This document shows, piece by piece, positions 1 through 6,736 of a DNA stretch of 64,000 nt. The notes beneath the pieces were generated by a model. That model had not been told where the DNA came from. It was given only the letters and a program-made list of their open reading frames with translations, and did no database searches. This DNA is from Hymenobacter telluris. GTDB lineage: Bacteria; Bacteroidota; Bacteroidia; Cytophagales; Hymenobacteraceae. Made by a program: the position numbers and the translations under genes. The stretch covers positions 248,001-312,000 of the forward strand of contig NZ_JAFLQZ010000001.1 of NCBI RefSeq assembly GCF_017313265.1. The letters run 5' to 3'. Position 1 is the stretch's first letter, and each line of letters begins with the position of its first letter.

Positions 1-282
1 CCCCACTTGCGAGGCCAACACCACATAGCGGCCGGGTGATACGGTTGTCAGCCGAAAGGCACCTTTGTCGTCGCTGAAGTCGGATTTTACAACTACAGAA
101 TCAGTGGCGCGGTGCAGGGTGAGCGTGGCAAATGGCACCGCCCGGCCTGAAGTTTCGTGTACTGAGCCGCTCACAGCACCAACTTGTTGCGCAGTGGCAG
201 CTCGGGCGGAAATGAGAATTGCGGCAACCAGAAGTCCGGCGGACAAGGACGCACGTAGCCGCATGAAGAAATTCTTGTTCAT
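1..282 (-). CDS. Outer-membrane receptor-like protein, N-terminal part (runs off the window)
   Basis: Reading right to left from the ATG at 282 gives an open frame that continues past position 1, so only about 94 N-terminal residues are visible. Residues 1-31 form a signal peptide: MNKNFFMRLR, then a hydrophobic stretch ending in ARAATAQQ. This is followed by a carboxypeptidase-regulatory-like beta-sandwich (GAVSGSVHETSGRAVPFATL, later FSDDKGAFRLTTVSPGRYVV). In Bacteroidota that fold precedes TonB-dependent or plug-less outer-membrane beta-barrels, so a barrel protein is the likely product. A MarR regulator lies upstream on the same strand, and an operator-like double palindrome sits in the 237 bp gap. 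The barrel itself is outside the window, so the transported substrate cannot be guessed. Confidence 0.72.
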   Translation of the reverse strand, partial: MNKNFFMRLRASLSAGLLVAAILISARAATAQQVGAVSGSVHETSGRAVPFATLTLHRATDSVVVKSDFSDDKGAFRLTTVSPGRYVVLASQVG

Positions 283-447
283 GGGTGATAAAGTCGAAGG
301 GAAGGAGAAACCGAATGAATTTGCTTGCTACATCCTGATTATGAGCGCGCAAGGCATGGCAGTAGCCATAGTAGCTACCAGCCGGCGGCATCCTGAGCGT
401 AGGCCATAGCTCAGGGTGCAGATGGATACAGGGCTATATTCTTGTTC

Positions 448-487
448 TACGAAACTGTTCGTACAAATAAATACGAATAGTTTCGTA
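448..487. promoter_or_regulatory. Tandem palindromic operator, two TACGAA-N4-TTCGTA sites
   Basis: Two 16 bp palindromes, each TACGAA-N4-TTCGTA, lie at 448-463 and 472-487, separated by 8 bp. Together (447-463 and 472-488) they also form a near-perfect 17 bp inverted repeat with one mismatch. Palindromes of 16-20 bp are the usual targets of MarR dimers, and a MarR gene ends 32 bp away. The site lies upstream of the receptor-like gene at 1-282. Binding by this particular MarR protein is an inference. Confidence 0.7.
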
Positions 488-494
488 GATGCAA
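464..494 (-). promoter_or_regulatory. Candidate promoter of the receptor-like gene
   Basis: On the minus strand a TTG (plus 492-494) is followed after 20 bp by TTTATTTG (plus 464-471). This matches the Bacteroidota pattern TTG / TAnnTTTG except for one base in the -7 box. The -7 box is exactly the 8 bp spacer between the two operator palindromes, and the upstream palindrome fills the space between the -33 and -7 boxes, an ideal arrangement for repression. No other good promoter was seen in this gap. Confidence 0.5.
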
Positions 495-519
495 TAGGTT
501 GACGAGTTTTTCTTTGAAG

Positions 520-1011
520 CTATTGTGGTTGAGTTGTAGCGTTTAGCGCGGTTCTATTCTGAATTGGCTCCGGGGTAGGTTCGGCGCCCGCGAGGCAGTT
601 GCTATAAATTCGTTCGAGCAGTGGGCGCATAACAGCTAAATCCGCTTCCGAAAGGCCTTCCAGCGCCACCTGCCGGTTGCTGAGCACCACGGGCTGCACG
701 GCATCCAGGGTGCGCAACCCCTTCTCCGACACCCGTAACCGGTTCCGGCGGCCATCATGGGGGAGCGGCTCCGCAGCCAGCAAGCCACTTTTGAGCATCA
801 GGCTAATCATGCGGGCCACCGAAGCCTGGTCTTTGAAAACCCGCTCGGCAATGTCGGTTTGGGTGAGGTCGTCGTGTTCCTGAATCACGCGCAGCACCAG
901 CCATTGGTCGATGGTAATGGCAATGCCCGCCCGGTCGATGTTGGCCTGAGCCATCTTGCGGTACTGACGGATGGCCTTGTCGAGCGAATAGAAGATGATG
1001 CTGGATAGCAT
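520..1011 (-). CDS. MarR family transcriptional regulator
   Basis: 163-residue winged-helix regulator. After an N-terminal dimerisation helix (MLSSIIFYSLDKAIRQYRKM) come the MarR helices: ITIDQWLVLRVIQEHDDLTQ, the recognition helix FKDQASVARMISLMLKSGLL and the wing EPLPHDGRRNRLRVSEKG. The C-terminal helices close the dimer. The frame is open upstream to 1116, but I chose the ATG at 1011 because MarR homology begins there and the extra 35 residues look like translated promoter DNA. A 12 bp palindrome ATGATATATCAT (1050-1061) lies 39 bp upstream and differs from the TACGAA sites, so simple autoregulation through the same box is not evident. The probable target is the receptor-like gene downstream. 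The ligand is unknown. Confidence 0.87.
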   Translation of the reverse strand: MLSSIIFYSLDKAIRQYRKMAQANIDRAGIAITIDQWLVLRVIQEHDDLTQTDIAERVFKDQASVARMISLMLKSGLLAAEPLPHDGRRNRLRVSEKGLRTLDAVQPVVLSNRQVALEGLSEADLAVMRPLLERIYSNCLAGAEPTPEPIQNRTALNATTQPQ

Positions 1012-1110
1012 GCGTGTTGGTATTAAATAGATTGTTACTGTAAAGATGTATGATATATCATTGAAGTTGCCTGAAGTAAGAAATATTTTTTCGGCGGCGC
1101 AGATGTGGGG

Positions 1111-1150
1111 CCTCACCCCCCCGGCCCCCTCTCCGAAAAAGGAGATGGGG
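1111..1150 (+). repeat. GC-rich intergenic repeat, copy 1 (CCTCACCCCCC-CCCCTCTCC type)
   Basis: A C-rich block (CCTCACCCCCCCGGCCCC, then CTCTCC) is followed by AAAAAGGAGATGGGG. A second copy lies at 3105-3142 on the same strand, so the two copies bracket the M1 peptidase gene. Within each copy the CTCTCC and GGAGA/AGAGAGG parts can pair as a small hairpin. Confidence 0.7.
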
Positions 1151-1173
1151 AGACTAGAGTCTATAAGAATTAC

Positions 1174-3045
1174 CTATTTCACTTCAAACGTGTTATCGGC
1201 CTTGTGCTTGTCGGGGACGTAGGTGCTGCCCAGGACCACTTTGCGTACGGTTTGTTTGGTGGCTACCGGCACGGTTACGGTGGTGTTACCGGCCTGCCAC
1301 ACGGCTACGGTGCGGTGGATTTTCTCGGTTTTGCCATCGGCAAAAGTTACGGTCAGGTCCACCGGGACGGGTTTGGTGCCTTTGGCGGTTACCAGCACGT
1401 TGTAGCCGGTGCTGGTTTTGCTGACGCTGGTAATGGACAGGTCGGGGTAGCCGTCGTCGAAAAACCAGCGCTGCCAGAACCAGTTCAGGTTTTGGCCAGC
1501 CCCCGTGTTCATCGAGTTGAAGAAATCATAGGGCATGGGGTGCTTGCCGTGCCAGTTACGGATGTAGGTGTGCAGGGCCTTGGTGAATAGCTCGTCACCG
1601 AGCAAATCCTTCACGTAGAGGTAGCCCAGGGCCGGCTTGGGGTAGGAATTCAGGAAGAACGCGGTGCCGTTTTGGAGGGTGCTGAGCGTGGTGACGGGCA
1701 CATCGAATTCCTGCGCCGAGCCGCGGGCGTAGGGCTCCACCCCGTAGTCGTCCTCGAAACCGGGCTTGATGAGGCCGGACACAATCCACTCGCCAATGGT
1801 AGCCCAGCCCTCGTCCATCCAGCCGTACTTGGTTTCGTTGGTGCCCATGTAGAACGGAAACATGGTGTGGAATACCTCGTGGTCGGTGAGGGTAATGGCG
1901 TCGTCGCGGGTGGCCACGGGGTTGTCGTTCACCATCATGGGGTACTCCATCTGGTCGAGGCCGTCGAACACGGTTTCGTGGGCGTAGGGGAAGGGCCACT
2001 TCGGAAAGGTGTAGCTCATGGCTTCCACAGTCTGGCGCGTGAACTGCACCACTTCCTCGAAATCCTTGTGTTTGGGATTGTACACGGCATCGACGCGGGT
2101 ACGGCGCTTGGTGGCGGCATCCACCACGAGGCTACTGGCCTGCCACACGTAATGGTCGGCGGTGGCAAACACAAAATCCGTTACGTCCTGCGCTTCAAAG
2201 CGCCAGGTGTTCTGAGGACTAGCGGCGGTAATGTCTTGGCGCTTAAGGTCGTCGGGGCCGATGATGGTGCTGATGCCGTCTTGCTGCTCGGCTTGCTGCA
2301 GGCGTTGCACGTATTTTGGGGCCAAGACCTGGCTGGTGTTTTTTAAATCACCAGTGGCCCACACCACAAAGTTGCGCGGTACCGTAATGGCGGCCCGGAA
2401 GGTGCAAAAGTCGTTGTAGAACTCCTGGGAGCCGTTGTAATCCGTGGTGTTCCAGCCGTCGAGGTCGTCGTACACGGCAATGCGCGGGAAGAAATACGCC
2501 ACAAAAGCCGCGCCCGGCTCTATTTCGCCGGTGCGGATGTGGGAGCCTTTGTTGAGGACGTAGGAGTACGCTACGCGCACCGGCAGGCTGCCACCCGGTG
2601 CCAACGGTTTCGGCAGCTTCACGGGCATGTTGGTGGCCTGAATGGTCAGTTTGCGCACATCCTGCGCCTGCCCGCCCAGGCTGAGCGCTTCAACTTGCAC
2701 TCCTTCACTCACATCCTCGGGGCTGATGCGGTTGACGCGCGGGGCGCCTTTCTGGTAAAGATTGGGATAGAGCCGAAATTGCAGCAGCCGGAGCGAATCG
2801 GGGCTGGCGTTGCGGTACACGATGTCCACGGTGCCCGCCACTTTGCGCGTAGCTGGGTCGAAGCTGACGTTGAGGTCGTACTCGGCGGAATTTTGCCAGT
2901 ACCGGGGGCCCGGCGCGCCGGTAACAGAGCGGGTGCCTTTCGTGTACGTGGCTTGCAGATCGAGCGGAACGGGTAGCTGCTGGCCGAGGCTGGGTAATGT
3001 GGCAGCAAGGGCCAGTACGGCAGGCAGGATAGTGGGGAACTTCAT
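1174..3045 (-). CDS. Secreted M1 family zinc metallopeptidase
   Basis: 623-residue aminopeptidase-like enzyme. It starts with a signal peptide (MKFPTILPAVLALAATLPSLG), then the M1 N-terminal beta domain (about 45-250), then a gluzincin catalytic domain. The zinc site is HEVFH at about 389-393 followed 19 residues later by the third ligand in MDEGWA, that is HEXXH-x18-E. The substrate-positioning GxMEN element of classical aminopeptidase N appears as DQMEYPMM, the form seen in many Bacteroidota M1 proteins. A C-terminal Ig-like segment follows (VLVTAKGTKPVPVDLTVTFA). The product is exported to the periplasm or surface and presumably trims peptides. It stands alone, flanked by two copies of the same intergenic repeat. 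Peptide specificity cannot be read from the sequence. Confidence 0.9.
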   Translation of the reverse strand: MKFPTILPAVLALAATLPSLGQQLPVPLDLQATYTKGTRSVTGAPGPRYWQNSAEYDLNVSFDPATRKVAGTVDIVYRNASPDSLRLLQFRLYPNLYQKGAPRVNRISPEDVSEGVQVEALSLGGQAQDVRKLTIQATNMPVKLPKPLAPGGSLPVRVAYSYVLNKGSHIRTGEIEPGAAFVAYFFPRIAVYDDLDGWNTTDYNGSQEFYNDFCTFRAAITVPRNFVVWATGDLKNTSQVLAPKYVQRLQQAEQQDGISTIIGPDDLKRQDITAASPQNTWRFEAQDVTDFVFATADHYVWQASSLVVDAATKRRTRVDAVYNPKHKDFEEVVQFTRQTVEAMSYTFPKWPFPYAHETVFDGLDQMEYPMMVNDNPVATRDDAITLTDHEVFHTMFPFYMGTNETKYGWMDEGWATIGEWIVSGLIKPGFEDDYGVEPYARGSAQEFDVPVTTLSTLQNGTAFFLNSYPKPALGYLYVKDLLGDELFTKALHTYIRNWHGKHPMPYDFFNSMNTGAGQNLNWFWQRWFFDDGYPDLSITSVSKTSTGYNVLVTAKGTKPVPVDLTVTFADGKTEKIHRTVAVWQAGNTTVTVPVATKQTVRKVVLGSTYVPDKHKADNTFEVK

Positions 3046-3104
3046 GCGGAAAGAATATTTCTACAAAAGTAACCATAGTCCAGTGGGGCTGGGCGGGAGG
3101 CGGA

Positions 3105-3142
3105 CCTCACCCCCCAGCCCCCTCTCCAAAAGAGAGGGGGAG
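3105..3142 (+). repeat. GC-rich intergenic repeat, copy 2
   Basis: Second copy of the element at 1111-1150: CCTCACCCCCCAGCCCCC followed by TCTCCAAAAGAGAGGGGGAG, in which CTCTCC and its partner AGAGAGG form a hairpin. It lies between the start of the M1 peptidase gene and the end of the metallophosphatase gene. Confidence 0.7.
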
Positions 3143-3196
3143 CCTGACGTCTTTTATGTCGGTAGGTTTACTTGAAGTGCTTGCTGCTCGGTACTG

Positions 3197-4111
3197 CTAC
3201 ACGCTTACCAACCCGGCGGGCGTCAGCTCCTGCTCGCCGTGCCAGCGGTAGGCCACCAACTCGCCGCCTTTCGCCACGCTGTAATCCAGGCAGACGGCGT
3301 GGGGGCCTAGTACCTGGGGCGTGCCGCGCAGCCAATAATGGCCGAAGAATACAGGTGTATCGTCCTGGTAGTGCCAGGCATCGGTGAGGGCAGCGTAGTC
3401 AACGGGCAGTGGGTTCAGGGACTCGATGGGCTCCAGGTAGTACTCCTGATAGGTGCACTGCTGCGGGTCGCGCCACCAGCGGGTGCGCATTTTGGTGCGG
3501 GCGTGGCCGTCTTTGTCGTGAAAGGAAACGGCGGGAGGGAGGTTGACTTCCTTGCCTTTGAGCGTGTCTTCCACGGCCTGATATTCGGGCGTGCCGCGCT
3601 GGGAGCTACGCAGCAGAAAGGCATCGGTGAGGCGGGCGTCGGGCAACTGTTGGCGCAGATATTCGATGTGGCGCGGGTCCCAGCAGGCGTGCACCACGCG
3701 CAAGCCCGGCAACTCCAGAAACAGCGGTAACGTCTTGAACCACTCAATATAGTCCTGCCACTGCGCCCAGCCTTCCCGGGTGCTGAAGGCTTCCAGCGTT
3801 TTGTAGTGCTGCATAATGTTGCGCGCCATGTGGGGCCGCAGATGGCCGCCCTGCGGGTGCTTTTCGTGGAAGCAGATGGCGTTGTACTCGTGGTTGCCCA
3901 TCACCGCCAGGGCCGCGCCACCGTCCACCATACCGCGCACAATTTCCAGCGTTTCCCGAATGTTCGGCCCCCGGTCAATAAAGTCACCCACGAAAATCAC
4001 CTGCCGGTTGGGGTGCCGGTACACGCCTTGTTCCAGCGTATAGCCAAGCTTGGCCAGCATGGCGCGCAGCTCGTGGGCGTGCCCGTGAATGTCACCGATG
4101 ATGTCGTACAT
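3197..4111 (-). CDS. Calcineurin-like metallophosphoesterase
   Basis: 304-residue cytoplasmic phosphoesterase (no signal peptide). The metal-binding blocks of the PPP/ApaH-like superfamily are all near the N-terminus: GDIHGH at 6-11, GDFIDRGPN at 42-50 and GNHE at 72-75. Later His residues in VVHACWDPRH and FFGHYWLRG complete the dinuclear site. The closest well-known relatives are symmetrical diadenosine tetraphosphatase and the bacterial PrpE-type Ser/Thr phosphatases, so the substrate could be Ap4A-like nucleotides or phosphoproteins. The gene is separated from its neighbours by repeat elements on both sides and seems monocistronic. Superfamily assignment is firm, substrate is not. Confidence 0.87.
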   Translation of the reverse strand: MYDIIGDIHGHAHELRAMLAKLGYTLEQGVYRHPNRQVIFVGDFIDRGPNIRETLEIVRGMVDGGAALAVMGNHEYNAICFHEKHPQGGHLRPHMARNIMQHYKTLEAFSTREGWAQWQDYIEWFKTLPLFLELPGLRVVHACWDPRHIEYLRQQLPDARLTDAFLLRSSQRGTPEYQAVEDTLKGKEVNLPPAVSFHDKDGHARTKMRTRWWRDPQQCTYQEYYLEPIESLNPLPVDYAALTDAWHYQDDTPVFFGHYWLRGTPQVLGPHAVCLDYSVAKGGELVAYRWHGEQELTPAGLVSV

Positions 4112-4148
4112 GGGTTTGTTGATCTAGGGTATTCACTACCAAATGATT

Positions 4149-4289
4149 CTAAAAACTAGTTCCCCTCCTTAGCTGAGGGGCTAGGGGTGGTTGAAGAACT
4201 AGAGCTAAAAAGCTAAGGCTAGTACTCGTTCAATGGTTGTTCAACCACCTCTAACCCCTCCTCAGCTAAGGAGGGGAACTGGTTTTTAG
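4149..4289. repeat. Long imperfect inverted repeat (CTAAAAACTAGTTCCCCTCC family)
   Basis: The left arm 4149-4195 and right arm 4240-4289 are reverse complements over about 47 bp with a few mismatches and a 3 bp gap. It fills the whole space between the Smr-domain gene and the metallophosphatase gene and ends 2 bp from the Smr gene stop. Related words (GGTTCCCCTCC, GAGGGGAACTAG) recur at 23588-23750, so this is a dispersed family. As RNA it would form a very stable hairpin. Confidence 0.8.
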
Positions 4290-4291
4290 TT

Positions 4292-5401
4292 TTACTTCAG
4301 GCGGACCAGCGTGGCGCCGTAGCCGAACTTCTCTTTGCGGGAGTCCTCGAAGAATTTGATGTCCTTGTTGCGGCTCAGCAGCTTGTGGATTTCCTTGCGG
4401 AGCGTGCCGCTGCCCGAGCCGTGGATGAACACAATTTCGTGCATGTTGGTGGCCAAAGCGCGGCTCAAGGCATCTTCAAACGCTTCTATTTGCAGCTTCA
4501 GGATGGCCGTGTTGGAAAGCTCCTGAGCGCCTTCGGGCTGGAGGGCTTCCAGGTGCAGGTCCACCTCGTGGGGCGGCGCCACTATGGCTTTGGCGGGCTC
4601 CGGAGCGGGGGCTACGGCGGCGGGTTTGGCGGGCGCATTGCCACTGAGCTGCGCTTTTAAGGTTTCAGCTAGCTTGTCGGGGGCAATGGCCACCGGGGCG
4701 GCGGGCTTCTCATCCAGCTGAAACAGGTAGGCATCTTGCTTGAGCACCGGCGCCTCGCGGCGGCTGGTGTAGAAGCTGCCGGCCCGGAACTGGGTGCGTT
4801 TGGTTAGTAGCTCATAGGCCGTGTTGCCGTTTACCTGGTGCGGCAGCAACTGCACCACCAAGGCCGGCCACTGGTCGAAATCCTTAAGGTGGAAGTGCCC
4901 CAGCGCCGCACTAACGGCTTTCGGGCCGAGCTTGTCGGAAGTCAGGCCGCGGTATTGCTCGCGCCGCTCCTCGCCGTAGGTGAACAGCACATCGGTATCG
5001 GTATTGTTGATGACGTGCACCGACAGTAATTCCGGCGACTGGTGGGTAAGCGCCAAATACAGGCCTTTGGGGGCCGGCTGCGCCACCGTGGCCTTGGGCG
5101 GCGTAGGCTGTTCAGCTTTGCTCTGGGCAGACGCACCTGGCTGCGGCATTTTAGGCTGTGCTGCCTTCGCCGATTTGGCGGCCTTCGCGGCTTTGGCTAC
5201 GTCGCGCGGGGCTACGGGGCCTTGGGAAGAAGTGCCGAATGCCTTTTGCTCGTCGGCGGCTATTACCACCACCTCGCGGCGCAGCACCGGAATGGTAAAA
5301 TCATTGTCGATGGCCACTTCCACCAGCTCGTCGCTGAGCAGGCGGGTAATGATGCCTTGCTCACGGCCGGTTAACAGGCGTACTCTATCTCCTACGTTCA
5401 T
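4292..5401 (-). CDS. DUF2027 and Smr domain protein
   Basis: 369-residue protein. The N-terminus (MNVGDRVRLLTGREQGIITR) is an SH3-like DUF2027 segment. It is followed by a low-complexity Ala/Lys/Pro linker (about 60-110, KAAKAAKSAKAAQPKMPQP), a middle beta domain (about 112-240) and a second Ala/Pro linker. The C-terminal Smr domain (about 278-369) carries its signature residues: DLHLEAL near 280 and HGSGSGTLR near 328, with a basic tail. Smr domains of the MutS2 type nick nucleic acids or act at collided ribosomes; whether this stand-alone Bacteroidota form cleaves DNA or RNA is not known to me. No signal peptide. The domain order is the usual one for this family in Bacteroidota. Confidence 0.88.
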   Translation of the reverse strand: MNVGDRVRLLTGREQGIITRLLSDELVEVAIDNDFTIPVLRREVVVIAADEQKAFGTSSQGPVAPRDVAKAAKAAKSAKAAQPKMPQPGASAQSKAEQPTPPKATVAQPAPKGLYLALTHQSPELLSVHVINNTDTDVLFTYGEERREQYRGLTSDKLGPKAVSAALGHFHLKDFDQWPALVVQLLPHQVNGNTAYELLTKRTQFRAGSFYTSRREAPVLKQDAYLFQLDEKPAAPVAIAPDKLAETLKAQLSGNAPAKPAAVAPAPEPAKAIVAPPHEVDLHLEALQPEGAQELSNTAILKLQIEAFEDALSRALATNMHEIVFIHGSGSGTLRKEIHKLLSRNKDIKFFEDSRKEKFGYGATLVRLK

Positions 5402-5606
5402 GAATCACAGATTTAAACAGGTGTATCGGATTACGCGCATTCCCAGGAAAGGTGGGCGCGCTTGCTTCCAACAAAGCAAAAGTCGGAAAGAAAAAGTCGG
5501 CACTGGGCCCAGGCTGGAAAATACGGCCCAGACGCAGGCAGTGGCCATTATAAAACGTGCGCATCCTGCATACAGCCAACCCGGCGCGGCTGCTCACGGC
5601 CGTTTC

Positions 5607-6623
5607 TCAATAATATAGGCCGTGCGCCACGAAACCGCGCCGCTTGTTCCATTCCAGCGCTGGGGCGGGCAGATGGAAGATGCTGGCCACGTAGAATACC
5701 CGCCGTAGCAGCTTGCTACGGGTGGGGATACGGCGCAGGTCTACGTCCAGCGTGAGGTAGTACTGCCGGTAGGCGTGCAGGCCGGCGGCGGCGTTGGTGG
5801 CGGGGTCGTTGAACACCATTTGCTGGGCGCCGTAGCCCACGGCCGGTTGCAGCCAGCGGGGCCAGCGCGAAGTAGCAGGTAGCCAGGCCCCCACGTCGGC
5901 ACACAGCCAGTAGGTTTGGCCGTTGTAGTCTTTCAGGTGCTGCTCGGCCAGGCTCCGGCCCAGCACGTTGGGCCGGCGGGCAGCGTAGGGCGTGGTATGA
6001 AACGAGTATTTGGGCATGATGCGTACCTCGCCCCAGGCCAGTTGCTGCCCAATCAAACCCGCTGACCCCAGAAAGTTGGCCGCCAAGTCAGAGGCCGACG
6101 CGCCGTAGGCGGGGTCCCGGCCGTCGAGCAGCTCGATGGGACTTTGCAGCAGAAACCCCACAAAGCCGCCGTACCAGAGGGCCCGCCGGTCGGGTACGCC
6201 GGCCCAGCGCAGCATATCCACGGCGCCGCGGCTCTGGTGAAAAGCGCCCCAGAAGTGGCCCGCCTTGTCCATCTGCTTCCACTCCGGCAAGTCGTTGAAC
6301 CAGTGGAGCTTGGTTTTCTCGCCGGTGTACCACGCCTCGCTCAGCGCATACACAAGGCCGGTGTACGTGACGGCCAAGCCCCCTACCAGCAGTGGCAAGC
6401 GGCGGTTGAGGCGCGCAGCAGTGGTATCAGCAGCAGGCGCCCCCGCAGTGGTTAGTGAGTCGGGAACGGGCGGTTGGGCCAGAGCGTGTAGCGGCAGTAA
6501 GCTACTTGCCAGCAACAAGCCCAGCCACCGACGGAGTGGGCTAGGGGAGAGGCGCAAAGCAAGCTGAACCAGACAGAACACGGCAAAGTTGAAGTAGACC
6601 GCCAAAGCTACGAACAAAAGCAC
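5607..6623 (-). CDS. DUF2279 family membrane-associated protein
   Basis: 338 residues. A hydrophobic N-terminus ending in LLPLHALAQP acts as a signal peptide or anchor. The core is a DUF2279 (YfiM-like) region: a TM helix LPLLVGGLAVTYTGLVYALS, then WFNDLPEWKQMDKAGHFWGAF (about 105-125), then a helix with a DLAANFLGSAG motif near 185-195. DKAGH and SDxxAN are the conserved parts of this family; the biochemical role is unknown. A C-terminal segment with repeated aromatic residues (YRQYYLTLDVDLRRIP) suggests beta-strands. It is divergent from the amylase gene with about 110 bp between the starts. Confidence 0.8.
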   Translation of the reverse strand: MLLFVALAVYFNFAVFCLVQLALRLSPSPLRRWLGLLLASSLLPLHALAQPPVPDSLTTAGAPAADTTAARLNRRLPLLVGGLAVTYTGLVYALSEAWYTGEKTKLHWFNDLPEWKQMDKAGHFWGAFHQSRGAVDMLRWAGVPDRRALWYGGFVGFLLQSPIELLDGRDPAYGASASDLAANFLGSAGLIGQQLAWGEVRIMPKYSFHTTPYAARRPNVLGRSLAEQHLKDYNGQTYWLCADVGAWLPATSRWPRWLQPAVGYGAQQMVFNDPATNAAAGLHAYRQYYLTLDVDLRRIPTRSKLLRRVFYVASIFHLPAPALEWNKRRGFVAHGLYY

Positions 6624-6736
6624 CGGCCGGCTTGTCAGCTGAAAGGGCAGATTGAGTACCTTTACTGGCTTTTACTGCATTTTTTCTGTGGCTGAATTCC
6701 CGTTCAGCTTTTCCCAATTCCCACTCACTTTTTTTC

